This document shows positions 37,404 through 45,755 of a stretch of 64,000 nucleotides of DNA, piece by piece (positions within the stretch are counted from its first letter, which is position 1; the number at the start of each line of letters is the position of its first letter). Location: NCBI RefSeq assembly GCF_019930585.1, contig NZ_CP082839.1, positions 3,530,001-3,594,000 on the forward strand, read 5' to 3'. This stretch comes from Sphingomonas nostoxanthinifaciens. Lineage in GTDB: Bacteria; Pseudomonadota; Alphaproteobacteria; Sphingomonadales; Sphingomonadaceae. Position numbers and translations under genes: made by a program. Under the pieces are notes generated by a model. That model saw nothing but the letters and a program-made list of their open reading frames with translations, was not told where the DNA came from and searched no databases.

Positions 37404-37904
37404 TCACGCGGCGATGAGACCGTGGTTGCGCAGTGCGGCAAGAATGTCACGGATTGAGGCCCTTGCGGCCTCATCCGCGACCCCGCCGCCGACGGGGTCT
37501 TCGATCGGCGGCTGCGCCGCGCCGACCACCTGATGCCCGTCCACGATCAGCGCCGTCGCGGTGACGCGCCCGACCGCCCAGGCGCCGCCGACGAACCGCG
37601 CCGGAAGATTGCCCGCGACGACCCACGCCGTCATGCCCTCGACCGCCGCGACGAAGCGCCACCCGCCGTCGGTCCAGGTGGCGAACGCGTCGGCGTGGCC
37701 GGCCCAGTCGCCGGTCGGTGCCGCGCCGACGATCCAGCTCTGGTCCGGCGCGGGTGCGGCGGGCGGCGCATCGTCGCCGATCGTCTGTGCGACGGGCTGC
37801 ACCACCGCGTCGAGCAGCGCCAGCGCCTCGTTGTGATAGAGCTCCTTCTGCGCCTGCCCCGGCTCCAGCAGCGGAAAAGCGAAGCGTGCGGTCTGTCCGG
37901 TCAT
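37404..37904 (-). CDS. DUF2793 protein of the GTA/prophage tail region
   Basis: 166 residues; ATG 37904 has GAGGAG just upstream. The N-terminus TARFAFPLLEPGQAQKELYHNEALALLDAVVQ is the DUF2793 hallmark, followed by repeats around WIVGAAPTGDWAGHADAFATW and GGWRFVAA. In sphingomonads and relatives DUF2793 genes sit at the 3' end of gene-transfer-agent or phage tail clusters, next to the host-specificity gene. Here only a 61-codon remnant of such a gene precedes it, so it is probably a leftover. Confidence 0.8.
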   Translation of the reverse strand: MTGQTARFAFPLLEPGQAQKELYHNEALALLDAVVQPVAQTIGDDAPPAAPAPDQSWIVGAAPTGDWAGHADAFATWTDGGWRFVAAVEGMTAWVVAGNLPARFVGGAWAVGRVTATALIVDGHQVVGAAQPPIEDPVGGGVADEAARASIRDILAALRNHGLIAA

Positions 37905-37914
37905 GGTCGGCTCC

Positions 37915-38100
37915 TCACAGGATGAAGGTTGCGGTGGCGGCGGGCTGCGAGGCGCCGCGCGCGCCGAGCGCAGCGATCGTCACGGTCAACGGCGCACCTG
38001 CCGCGACGCCATCGGCGGCCTGGTCAGCGACTGGATAATCGCAGCGCGTGCCGTCGACCTCGATCGTCCGGGTGCCGAGCTGCAGCCGATAGCGGTCGCC
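37915..38100 (-). pseudogene. C-terminal remnant of a phage/GTA tail host-specificity-like gene
   Basis: In the frame that stops at 37915, the last 61 codons (GDRYRLQLGTRTIEVDG ... LTVTIAALGARGAS ...) look like the beta-sandwich end of a tail protein; the TGA is 10 bases before the DUF2793 start. Upstream of about 38100 this frame is only a shadow of the terminase-like gene, so the rest of the gene has been lost. Assignment to the GTA gp15-like protein is from position and style, not a database match. Confidence 0.55.
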
Positions 38101-38573
38101 AGCCGCCGCAGGAAATCGGCGCGCACATCCTCCACCGAGCGCTCCGATGCCTCGGCGCCGCCGAGCGACGCACCGCGATGCGCATTGAGCAAGGCGAGCG
38201 CCAGCCGGTCCGAATATTCGATCATCGTCCCGACCTTCTTGCCGCCGTGCCACACCGGTTTCTCGACGCCGTTGAGCGCGCGGCCGAGCAGCATCGTCTC
38301 CAGCCGCGCCACGCCCTCGCGCAGCGCCGCCGCCCAGCGGGCGCGGAAGTCCTCGTCCTTCCGCCGCTTGCGGTAGATGTTGCTCTCCGACAGGCCCGAT
38401 ACCCGCGCCGAGGCCGCGACGTTCGACGTCTCGGCCAGCGTCTCGAGGAAAATCGTCTCGCGTTTCGCCGACCAGCGCACCGGCTTGGCCTTGCGCGCCC
38501 GGCCCCTCGCCGGGGCACGCGCACGCTTTCTCGCCGCGACCGTCGCCGGCCGCGCGCTTTCCTCATCCGTCAT
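37986..38573 (-). CDS. Terminase-small-subunit-like protein (GTA gene 1 type), chimeric C-terminus
   Basis: 195 residues as read. Residues 1-35 are basic (RKRARAPARGRARKAK). A helix-turn-helix follows (IFLETLAETSNVAASARVSG near 41-60), then FRARWAAALREGVARLETML and a conserved VWHGGKKVGTMIEYSDRLAL near 107-125, as in phage and GTA small terminases. After LRRLAT (about 160, base 38096) the residues are a frame-shifted reading of the tail-gene remnant and have no family character. So the terminase-like part (38573-38100) appears joined by deletion to the tail gene. No large terminase, capsid or portal gene is present. Confidence 0.65.
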   Translation of the reverse strand: MTDEESARPATVAARKRARAPARGRARKAKPVRWSAKRETIFLETLAETSNVAASARVSGLSESNIYRKRRKDEDFRARWAAALREGVARLETMLLGRALNGVEKPVWHGGKKVGTMIEYSDRLALALLNAHRGASLGGAEASERSVEDVRADFLRRLATAIGCSSAPGRSRSTARAAIIQSLTRPPMASRQVRR

Positions 38574-38597
38574 GTGTGAAGGCCCTCGCTCAAGCCA

Positions 38598-38637
38598 AGG
38601 GCCGGTGCGACCTCCCCGTGGGAGATCGCCCGGCCCT
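38598..38637. other. Strong 40-base hairpin between the porin gene and the terminase-like gene
   Basis: AGGGCCGG (38598) pairs with CCGGCCCT (38637), with an inner stem CGACCTCCC/GGGAGATCG closing a CGT loop. On the minus strand it is followed by a T-poor tail. It could end transcription of the TorF-like gene (130 bases away) or be a small structured RNA; the exposed CCTCCCC on the plus strand would be complementary to ribosome-binding sites. Confidence 0.5.
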
Positions 38638-38765
38638 CAAAGTCGAACGGCGCGGTCGATTGGCTCGACCCGTCAGTTCAGCGTGACTTGCTTATGCCAC
38701 AGGCGCTGCCGAATGTCAAGCATTTGTTCTTGTCTCGTTCCGTCTATGTTCAAATCGACGCGCGA

Positions 38766-39557
38766 TCAGAAGGCGATGCCGACGCCCCCGACCACACCGG
38801 CCTTGCCGATGTTGCGGCCCGACGGCGAGACGATCTCGCCCTGCTTCACGTCGGTATCGACGTAGGCGACGCTGAAGGTCAGCGACTTCCACGTATAGGC
38901 CGCGGTCAGGCTCCAGTCGGTATAATCCTTGAGGCCGTTGGTGAGGTAGGAGCGACCCCACGTCTCGCCGATATGGCCGGTGATCGTCACGCCGGTATGC
39001 GGGATCGCGCCGGACAGCTCGCCATAGGTGTAGAGATTGTCCTGACGCGCGCCGGGGCAGCGCGGATCATAGTCGCAGCGCAGCGCATGCTGCTTCCACG
39101 AATAATTGAGGCCGACCTTGACGCCGACCGGACCGAACGTGTGCGAGGCGTTCAGGTACGGCTCGAAGAAGTCGGTCGTCGTCCCCTTCGCGTTCCCCGA
39201 ATAGAAATAATAGAGCATGCCGCCGTCGAACGCCCAGCCGGCGACGGTCTTCTTGTAGCCGCCGTAGAGATCGATCTCCTGATCGCTGCCCGCCGCGATA
39301 TAATCGTCGATCGAGCTGCCCCACGTGCCGATATACAGGCCCGACGAATGGCTGACGCCGATCGTGCCCTGGATCGCGGCATGCGTGTTGGTCTGCGAGA
39401 GGCCGCGGAAGCGATAGTCGCTGATCAAGGTCGCGCCGCCGGTGACGGTGAACGCGCTGGGTGGCGCCGCTGGCCCCGCCGGCGCGGCATCCTGCGCGAA
39501 GGCCGGGGCGGCAATCATGCCGGCGGCTACAGATAGTATACGAAAAATGCGGCGCAT
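38766..39557 (-). CDS. TorF-family putative porin
   Basis: 263 residues with signal peptide (ends AAPAFA-QD), then a beta-barrel beginning TVTGGATLISDYRFRGLSQT, the hallmark of the TorF/Gcw_chp family, followed by alternating strands and an aromatic C-terminal end (VVGGVGIAF). One CDYDPRC pair may form a loop disulfide. Probable outer-membrane pore; the substrate is unknown. About 210 non-coding bases lie upstream. Confidence 0.92.
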   Translation of the reverse strand: MRRIFRILSVAAGMIAAPAFAQDAAPAGPAAPPSAFTVTGGATLISDYRFRGLSQTNTHAAIQGTIGVSHSSGLYIGTWGSSIDDYIAAGSDQEIDLYGGYKKTVAGWAFDGGMLYYFYSGNAKGTTTDFFEPYLNASHTFGPVGVKVGLNYSWKQHALRCDYDPRCPGARQDNLYTYGELSGAIPHTGVTITGHIGETWGRSYLTNGLKDYTDWSLTAAYTWKSLTFSVAYVDTDVKQGEIVSPSGRNIGKAGVVGGVGIAF

Positions 39558-39767
39558 GATGAATCCCTCAAGAAGATTGCGTCATGTTCCACTGCGTGTC
39601 GCCGCGTTCTAACCTCTGCCTCGGTTTACGAGCGGGAGAACTATGCGTCCGACAACATTGGTCTGGATGATGACCGATCAAACCTCAATCGCTATCGGGA
39701 TGCCCACGGGACGATGGGTCAAACTCTGTTGCACCCCAGCAACAGTCGAGCAATGCGGGCCGGGTGC

Positions 39768-40946
39768 TCAGCCGGCGCGATCGAGCGCCTGGGCGAGATC
39801 GGCGATCAGGTCGTCGGTATCTTCCAGCCCGATCTGCAGCCGCACCATCGGTCCGGGGCTCGGCCACGGCACCGCGGTGCGCGCCCGCTCGGGCTCGATC
39901 GGCAAAGCGAGGCTTTCATAGCCGCCCCACGAAAAGCCGATCCCGAAATGGTGCAGCGCGTCGACGAACTGCACGCGCATCGCGTCGTCGCCCCGCAATG
40001 CGATCGCGAACAGGCCCGAGGCGCCGGCGAAGTCGCGCTGCCAGCGATCGTGCCCCAGCGCATCCGGCAGCGCCGGATGCAGCACGCGCGCCACCCGCGG
40101 ATGCGCCGCCAGCCAGCGCGCGATGGCGAGCGCGCTCTCGCCATGCTGGCGCAGCCGCACCCCCATCGTGCGCAGCCCGCGGCTGGCGAGGAAGGCGTCG
40201 TCGGGGCTGACGCACTGGCCCAGCCCCTGCGCGGTCTTGCGGATCCGCTCGAACAGGCCCGGCACCGCCGTCACCGATCCCATCATCACGTCCGAATGGC
40301 CGACGACATATTTGGTGCAGGCGAGGATCGACACGTCGACGCCGTGGCCAATCGCCGGGAACAGCAAAGGCGTCGCCCAGGTATTGTCGATCACGCTGAC
40401 GATGCCGCGCGCGCGCGCCGCCGCCGCGATCGCCGGCACGTCCTGCACCTCGAAGGTCAGGCTGCCGGGGCTCTCCATCAGGATCACCTTGGTCGCATCC
40501 GAGAACAAGGCGCCGATCGCGTCGCCCGACACCAGCGGATCGTAATAGCGCGTCGTCACGCCGATGCGCGCGAGGATCGTGTCGGCGAACACCCGCGTCG
40601 GCTCGTAGGCGCTGTCGACCACCAGCAACTCGTCGCCCGGCGCCAGCAGCGCGAGCAACGTCGTGGTGATCGCCGCGACGCCCGACGGCAGCAGCACCGT
40701 GCCCGCCGCGCCCGGCTCGAGCGAGGTCAGCGCGTCGGCCAGCGCCCATTGCGTCGGCGTGCCCCGCCGGCCGTAATAGAAACCCTCGTCGGGCTTGCGT
40801 CCGGCCGCGCGCAGCGTCGCCACGTCGTCGAACAACATGGTCGATGCACGCCATACCGGCGGATTGACCACCCCGTTGGTCCACTCCCGCCGCCGGCCAC
40901 CCTCCACGAGGCGGGTTGCGGGGCGGCGGGGGGCGTCGTCGTTCAT
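39768..40946 (-). CDS. metC: Cystathionine beta-lyase / trans-sulfuration PLP enzyme
   Basis: 392 residues from ATG 40946 (a much longer frame upstream is non-coding palindrome and photolyase shadow). It is a Cys/Met-metabolism PLP enzyme: VVNPPVWRASTMLFDD near the start, YYGRRGTPTQWALADAL (phosphate-binding Tyr-Arg), and the PLP lysine in ACTKYVVGHSDVMMG near 205. The NPPV...GRRGTPT pattern is that of cystathionine beta-lyases. Product: homocysteine, or cysteine from cystathionine. Confidence 0.92.
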   Translation of the reverse strand: MNDDAPRRPATRLVEGGRRREWTNGVVNPPVWRASTMLFDDVATLRAAGRKPDEGFYYGRRGTPTQWALADALTSLEPGAAGTVLLPSGVAAITTTLLALLAPGDELLVVDSAYEPTRVFADTILARIGVTTRYYDPLVSGDAIGALFSDATKVILMESPGSLTFEVQDVPAIAAAARARGIVSVIDNTWATPLLFPAIGHGVDVSILACTKYVVGHSDVMMGSVTAVPGLFERIRKTAQGLGQCVSPDDAFLASRGLRTMGVRLRQHGESALAIARWLAAHPRVARVLHPALPDALGHDRWQRDFAGASGLFAIALRGDDAMRVQFVDALHHFGIGFSWGGYESLALPIEPERARTAVPWPSPGPMVRLQIGLEDTDDLIADLAQALDRAG

Positions 40947-41006
40947 CCTCAGCGCCTTAAAGCGCTTGGGGGTGTTCGTCATCAGACGAGCGTTGGTAAC
41001 CCACAA

Positions 41007-41111
41007 CGTCACCCCGGACTTGTTCCGGGGTCCACCCGTCCGCGAACGACACGTATCGATCGCGAACCCTCGCCCGCCGCCCGGTGGACCCCGGAACAAG
41101 TCCGGGATGAC
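41007..41111. repeat. REP-like palindrome, 'CCGGACTTGTTCCGGGGTCCAC' family, copy 1
   Basis: Arms CGTCACCCCGGACTTGTTCC and GGAACAAGTCCGGGATGAC flank about 48 bases, just before the photolyase stop. The same arms occur at 43931-44036. Confidence 0.9.
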
Positions 41112-41119
41112 AGACCGGC

Positions 41120-42655
41120 TCAATATCCGCCCTCCGCCGCATCCAGCGTCGCCAGGAACCGCGCCGCCTGATCGCGGATCGCCGCCTGCTCCTCCGCCGC
41201 GAACCGTGCCCACGTCCGATAGGGCATGGCGAGGCGCGGGTTGCGCCCCAGCCGCTCCTCGTGCCGCGCGAGGAAATCCCAGTAGAGCGCGTTGAACGGG
41301 CAGGCATCGTCGCCGGTGCGTTTCGCGACGTCGTAGCGGCAGTGGCGGCAGTAATCCGACATCTTGTTGATGTAGGCGCCCGACGAGACATAGGGCTTGG
41401 TGCCGACCAGCCCGCCATCGCCGAACTGGCTCATCCCCAGCGTGTTCGGCAGCTCGACCCATTCATAGGCGTCGACATAGATTTCCAAATACCAGACGTG
41501 CACCGCGGCGGGATCGGCGCCGATCAGCAAGGCGAAATTGCCCGTCACCATCAGCCGCTGGATATGGTGGGCATGCGCCGTCGCGAGCGTCTGGCCGATC
41601 GCCTCCTTCAGGCAATGCTGGTCGGTGTCGCCGGTCCAGTAGAAACCGGGCAGCGGGCGCGTGTGACCGAGCGCGTTGCGCGTCACATAATCCGGCCCCT
41701 CGCGCCAATAGATGCCGCGCATGAACTCGCGCCAGCCGATGATCTGGCGGACATAGCCCTCGACCGACTGGAGCGGCGCGCGGCCGGCGCGATATTCCGC
41801 CTCGGCCCGCCGGCACAGATCGAGCGGATCGAGCAGCCCGGAGTTGATGTAGGGCGACAGGATCGAGTGCCACAGATGGCGCTCGCCGGTCAGCATCGCA
41901 TCCTCGTACGGGCCGAACTCCGCCAGCGCATGCGCGAAGAAGGCGTCGGCCTGCGCGCGCGCATCCTGCGCCGTCACCGCATAATCGAAATCGTCGAGGC
42001 TGCCGGGATGGTCGGCAAAGCGCGCCGCGACCAGCGCCAGCACCTCCTGCGTGATCGTGTCGGGCGCGAAGGCATGCGGGCGCGGCATCAGCAGATCGGC
42101 CTTGGCCGGCTTGCGATTCTCCTTGTCGAAATTCCAGCGGTCGCCGGCCGGCCGGTCGCCATCCATCAGCAGGCCGGTCCGCCGCCGCATCAGACGATAG
42201 AAATATTCCATCGTCAGCTCGGCGCGCCCTTCGGCCCATTGCGCGAAATCGGCGTGCGACGCGACGAAGCGATCGTCGGCGCGGATCTCGACCGGCACGC
42301 CGAACAAGGTCTGCCAGCTTTCCAGCATCGCCTGCACCCGCCACTCGCCCGCCTCGGTGACGACGATCCGGTCGGGGTCGTGCCGCCCGATCGCGCGCGC
42401 CAGCTCGCCGGTGAAGCTGCCGGCATTGTCGGGGTCGTCGAGCCGGACATAGTCGACCGTCCACCCGTCGCCACGCAGCGCATCGGCATGATGGCGCATC
42501 GCCGAGAGGATGTAAGCGAGCTTCTTCTTGTGGTGGCGGACGTAGCTCGTCTCGTCGGCGACCTCCATCATCAGGACGATCGTCTCCGCCCGATCCGCGC
42601 CGGCGAGCGACGGCAAAGTCAGGCTGAGCTGATCGCCGAGGACGGGCACGAGCAT
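41120..42655 (-). CDS. Cryptochrome/photolyase of the FeS-BCP (PhrB-like) group
   Basis: 511 residues from ATG 42655. It is an iron-sulfur bacterial cryptochrome/(6-4) photolyase: the N-terminal lumazine/Rossmann domain begins LVPVLGDQLSLTLPSL, and the C-terminal FAD helical domain has YTRNALGH..., FYWTGDTDQHCLKEAI, and the cluster cysteines in DYCRHCRYDV and GDDACPFNALYWDF. Four Cys match the 4Fe-4S set of PhrB. It repairs UV lesions with light. The palindrome at 42701 lies upstream. Confidence 0.95.
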   Translation of the reverse strand: MLVPVLGDQLSLTLPSLAGADRAETIVLMMEVADETSYVRHHKKKLAYILSAMRHHADALRGDGWTVDYVRLDDPDNAGSFTGELARAIGRHDPDRIVVTEAGEWRVQAMLESWQTLFGVPVEIRADDRFVASHADFAQWAEGRAELTMEYFYRLMRRRTGLLMDGDRPAGDRWNFDKENRKPAKADLLMPRPHAFAPDTITQEVLALVAARFADHPGSLDDFDYAVTAQDARAQADAFFAHALAEFGPYEDAMLTGERHLWHSILSPYINSGLLDPLDLCRRAEAEYRAGRAPLQSVEGYVRQIIGWREFMRGIYWREGPDYVTRNALGHTRPLPGFYWTGDTDQHCLKEAIGQTLATAHAHHIQRLMVTGNFALLIGADPAAVHVWYLEIYVDAYEWVELPNTLGMSQFGDGGLVGTKPYVSSGAYINKMSDYCRHCRYDVAKRTGDDACPFNALYWDFLARHEERLGRNPRLAMPYRTWARFAAEEQAAIRDQAARFLATLDAAEGGY

Positions 42656-42700
42656 CGGGCTGGTACGGCTACGGACCTGTTTTGTTCCGTCCTTGCTATC

Positions 42701-42805
42701 CCGTTCGTCCTGAGGAGCCACTGAGCGAAGTCGAAGTGGCGTCTCGAAGGACAAGCGCTTCGAGACGAGGCTTCGACGGGCTCAGCCTCTCCTCAGCACG
42801 AACGG
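42701..42805. repeat. REP-like palindrome, 'CCGTTCG..CTGAGGAG' family, copy B
   Basis: CCGTTCGTCCTGAGGAG and CTCCTCAGCACGAACGG form the outer stem; GTCTCGAAGG/CTTCGAGAC the inner one. It is the second copy of the repeat at 17640-17739 and occupies the gap between two divergent genes, so it cannot be a simple shared terminator here. Confidence 0.9.
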
Positions 42806-42863
42806 TTTAATCCCTCGCGCCGGTGGCCTAAAGCACGCCGTCGCCAGACGACGGGAGAGACGA

Positions 42864-43916
42864 ATGCCGTTCGAGCCGCCCTATATCGCCGACGCCGATC
42901 GCTATGACGGCCGCATGCCCTATCGCCGCTGCGGGCGGAGCGGGCTCGATCTGCCCGCGATCAGCCTCGGCCTGTGGCAGAATTTCGGCGGCGACGACGT
43001 GTTCGAGACCGGCCGGGCGATCCTGCGCCGCGCCTTCGATCGCGGCGTCACCCATTTCGATCTCGCGAACAATTACGGGCCGCCCTACGGCTCGGCCGAG
43101 GAGAGTTTCGGCCGCGTGCTGGCGAAGGATTTTCGCAGCCACCGCGACGAGCTGGTCATCTCCAGCAAGGCCGGCTGGGACATGTGGGCCGGCCCCTATG
43201 GCGGCATCGGCGGCAGCCGCAAATATCTGATCGCCAGCTGCGACCAGAGCCTGCAGCGGATGGGGCTCGATTATGTCGACATCTTCTATTCGCACCGCGT
43301 CGATCCGTCGACCCCGCTCGAGGAGACGATGGGCGCGCTCGCCACGCTCCACGCGCAGGGCAAGGCGCTCTATATCGGCATCTCGTCCTACTCGCCCGAG
43401 CTGACGCGCCAGGCGGCGGCGATCCTCGCCGAGCACAAGGTGCCGCTGCTGATCCACCAGCCGAGCTATTCGATGCTCAACCGCTGGGTCGAGGAAGGCC
43501 TGCTCGACACGCTCGCCGAGCTCGGCACCGGCTGCATCGCCTTCTCGCCGCTGGCGCAGGGCATGCTGAGCAGCAAATATCTGAACGGCGTGCCCGCCGA
43601 CGCGCGCGCCGCCAAGGCGGGGTCGATGTCCGCCGCGATGCTGAGCGACGACAATCTCGCCCGCATCCGCGCACTGGACGGCATCGCCAAGGCGCGCGGC
43701 CAGAGCCTCGCCCAGATGGCGATCGCGTGGGTGCTGCGCGATCCTCGCGTGACCTCGGCGCTGATCGGCGCGCGCACGGTCGAGCAGCTCGACGACAGCC
43801 TCGATGCGCTCAAGACGCTCGATTTTTCCGACAAGGAGCTGGCCGCGATCGATGCGGAGGCCGGTGCCGCGGGGATCAACATCTGGAGCGGGTCGTCGGA
43901 TATCCGGACGATCTGA
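42864..43916 (+). CDS. gpr: Aldo/keto reductase, L-glyceraldehyde-3-phosphate reductase type (YghZ)
   Basis: 350 residues. TIM-barrel AKR with catalytic Tyr in FDLANNYGPPYGSAEESFG near 65, Lys in ELVISSKAGWDMW, and the NADPH loop in LIGARTVEQLDDSLDAL near 305. The N-terminus RYDGRMPYRRCGRSGLDLPA and AGPYGGIGGSRKYL match the YghZ/GPR subgroup of the Kv-beta-like reductases, which detoxify L-glyceraldehyde 3-phosphate. Confidence 0.9.
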   Translation: MPFEPPYIADADRYDGRMPYRRCGRSGLDLPAISLGLWQNFGGDDVFETGRAILRRAFDRGVTHFDLANNYGPPYGSAEESFGRVLAKDFRSHRDELVISSKAGWDMWAGPYGGIGGSRKYLIASCDQSLQRMGLDYVDIFYSHRVDPSTPLEETMGALATLHAQGKALYIGISSYSPELTRQAAAILAEHKVPLLIHQPSYSMLNRWVEEGLLDTLAELGTGCIAFSPLAQGMLSSKYLNGVPADARAAKAGSMSAAMLSDDNLARIRALDGIAKARGQSLAQMAIAWVLRDPRVTSALIGARTVEQLDDSLDALKTLDFSDKELAAIDAEAGAAGINIWSGSSDIRTI

Positions 43917-43930
43917 GCGACTTCCGATCC

Positions 43931-44036
43931 CGTCGCCCCGGACTTGTTCCGGGGTCCACCGGGCGGCAGGTGGAACGTTTCTGAATTGAGCGGCACGCAT
44001 GCAGCGGCGTGGACCCCGGAACAAGTCCGGGGTGAC
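43931..44036. repeat. REP-like palindrome, 'CCGGACTTGTTCCGGGGTCCAC' family, copy 2
   Basis: CGTCGCCCCGGACTTGTTCC and GGAACAAGTCCGGGGTGACG flank about 53 bases between two convergent genes. The arms are nearly identical to those at 41007-41111. Confidence 0.9.
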
Positions 44037-44044
44037 GAGCAATC

Positions 44045-44293
44045 CTACAGCGCCGCCAGCCGGCACAGCTCGCGCGGGGAGACGCCGTAGGTGCGACAGA
44101 TATGCTCGCGCAGCAGCGCCTTCGCGGCGGCAAGGCCGGCATAGGCCTCTTCCTCCGCGGCCTCGAACGCGACGTTCACCGTCGCCGCATCGGGCACCAG
44201 CGAGCGCCATGCGGTCGCGTGATGGTGCTGCGCCTCGCGCACCGTCGCCACGAAACCATGGCCCTCCACTGCAAGATCAGATGACGAATCCAT
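44045..44293 (-). CDS. Small hypothetical protein (82 aa)
   Basis: ATG 44293, stop 44045. The product begins MDSSSDLAVEGHGFVATVRE and ends with a helical section (AGLAAAKALLREHICRTYGVSPRELCRLAAL) that looks like a short DNA- or protein-binding helix pair. It is divergent from the FAD protein at 44345. A much longer frame through 46069 on the same strand is a shadow. Not recognised. Confidence 0.55.
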   Translation of the reverse strand: MDSSSDLAVEGHGFVATVREAQHHHATAWRSLVPDAATVNVAFEAAEEEAYAGLAAAKALLREHICRTYGVSPRELCRLAAL

Positions 44294-44344
44294 GATCGCC
44301 CAACGACCGAGCCGTCGGTTGGAGCCGTAATAACCGCACGCGGC

Positions 44345-45754
44345 ATGGACCAGGCGAGCCGGACCCTCTACCCTCGCCCACGCCTGCCTTCCTCCGGAGC
44401 CGCCTCGTTGACGATCGACCATGTCGCCATCATCGGCGGCGGCTTTTCGGGTGCGCTGCAGGCGATCAACCTGCTGCGCCACGACGGTCCGCGCGCCACC
44501 CTGATCGAGCGGCGCGCCGCCGCCGGGCGTGGCGTCGCTTATTCGGCCGCGCATCCCGATCACCTGCTCAACGTCCGCGCCGCCAGCATGAGCGCGCTGC
44601 CGCAGGATCCCGATCATTTCGTCCGCTGGCTGGCGCGGCACCGGCCGAACCTGTCGGGCTTCGTGCCGCGCCTCGTTTATGGCGACTATCTCGCCGACCT
44701 GCTCGCCGAGGCGCGCGCCGCCGCGCCGCATCGGCTGGCGCTGGTGCAGGACGAGGCGTGCGATCTGACGCTGTCCGAGGATGGCGCCACGATCATGCTC
44801 GCGGGCGGTGGCCGCATCGATGCGGATGCGGCGGTGCTGGCGGTCGGCAACCTGCCGCCCTCGCTGCCGCCGGGCCTCGATCCCGAAGGCCTGCCACGCG
44901 GCAGCTTCGCCGGCGAGCCGTGGGGGCCAGGCGTGGCGCGCGATCTCGATCCCGACGGCACGGTGCTGATCGTCGGCAGCGGGCTGACGATGGTCGACAT
45001 CGCATTGCTGCTCGACGCGACCGGCTTTCGCGGGCGGATGATCGCTCTGTCGCGGCGCGGCCTCGCCCCACGCGCGCATGCCGACACCCCGCCCTCGACG
45101 CTCGACGAGCGGCCGCCGCCGAACCCGGTCGCATTGCTGCGCCACGTCCGCGCGCGCGGCAGTGAGGTCGGCTGGCGCGCGGCGGTGGACGAACTGCGCC
45201 CCTATACCGAAAGCCTGTGGCTGGCGGCGGGGCTCGACGAGCGCCGCCGCTTCCTGCGCCACCTGCGCGCGTGGTGGGACGTGCATCGCCACCGCATCGC
45301 GCCGCAGGTTTCCGCGCGGATCGAGGCACTGCGCGCGGAGGGTCGGCTGGAGATCGTCGCGGGCAAGCTCGACACGGCCGAGCCCGAAGGCGGTCGGGTC
45401 GCGGTGCGCTATCGCCCGCGTGGTCAGGAAGCGCTGGCGACGATTACGGTCGACCGCATCGTCAACGCCGCCGGGCCGCAGGGCGATCTGCTCCGATCGG
45501 ACCAGCCCTTGCTGCGCCGCCTGCTGGAACGCGGGCTGATCCGCCCCGATCCGCTCCACATCGGCATCGACGTCACCGCGCAATCGGAGGTGATCGGTGC
45601 CGACGGCGTGGCGCATGATCGCCTGCTGGCGTTGGGGCCGATGACGCGCGGCACCTTCTGGGAGATCGTCGCGGTGCCCGACATCCGCCGCCAGACATGG
45701 TCGGTCGCACGCAAGCTCGCCAACGCCCACTGGGTCGGCGGCGAAGGGCTTTAG
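44345..45754 (+). CDS. FAD/NAD(P)-binding oxidoreductase of the hydroxyacid/NAD_binding_9 type
   Basis: 469 residues. Dinucleotide-binding motif VAIIGGGFSGALQAINLL near 28, a second Rossmann TVLIVGSGLTMVDIALLL near 205, and NLLNVRAASMS-like HLLNVRAASMSALPQDP near 72, typical of the uncharacterised FAD-NAD(P)-binding family (COG4529). Substrate unknown. It converges with the anti-sigma gene with one base between the stops. Confidence 0.85.
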   Translation: MDQASRTLYPRPRLPSSGAASLTIDHVAIIGGGFSGALQAINLLRHDGPRATLIERRAAAGRGVAYSAAHPDHLLNVRAASMSALPQDPDHFVRWLARHRPNLSGFVPRLVYGDYLADLLAEARAAAPHRLALVQDEACDLTLSEDGATIMLAGGGRIDADAAVLAVGNLPPSLPPGLDPEGLPRGSFAGEPWGPGVARDLDPDGTVLIVGSGLTMVDIALLLDATGFRGRMIALSRRGLAPRAHADTPPSTLDERPPPNPVALLRHVRARGSEVGWRAAVDELRPYTESLWLAAGLDERRRFLRHLRAWWDVHRHRIAPQVSARIEALRAEGRLEIVAGKLDTAEPEGGRVAVRYRPRGQEALATITVDRIVNAAGPQGDLLRSDQPLLRRLLERGLIRPDPLHIGIDVTAQSEVIGADGVAHDRLLALGPMTRGTFWEIVAVPDIRRQTWSVARKLANAHWVGGEGL

Positions 45755-45755
45755 C

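Noticed and set aside
41112..41462. N-terminal extension of the metC frame up to 41462
   Set aside because: It crosses a palindromic repeat and the photolyase 3' end; the conserved start is at 40946.
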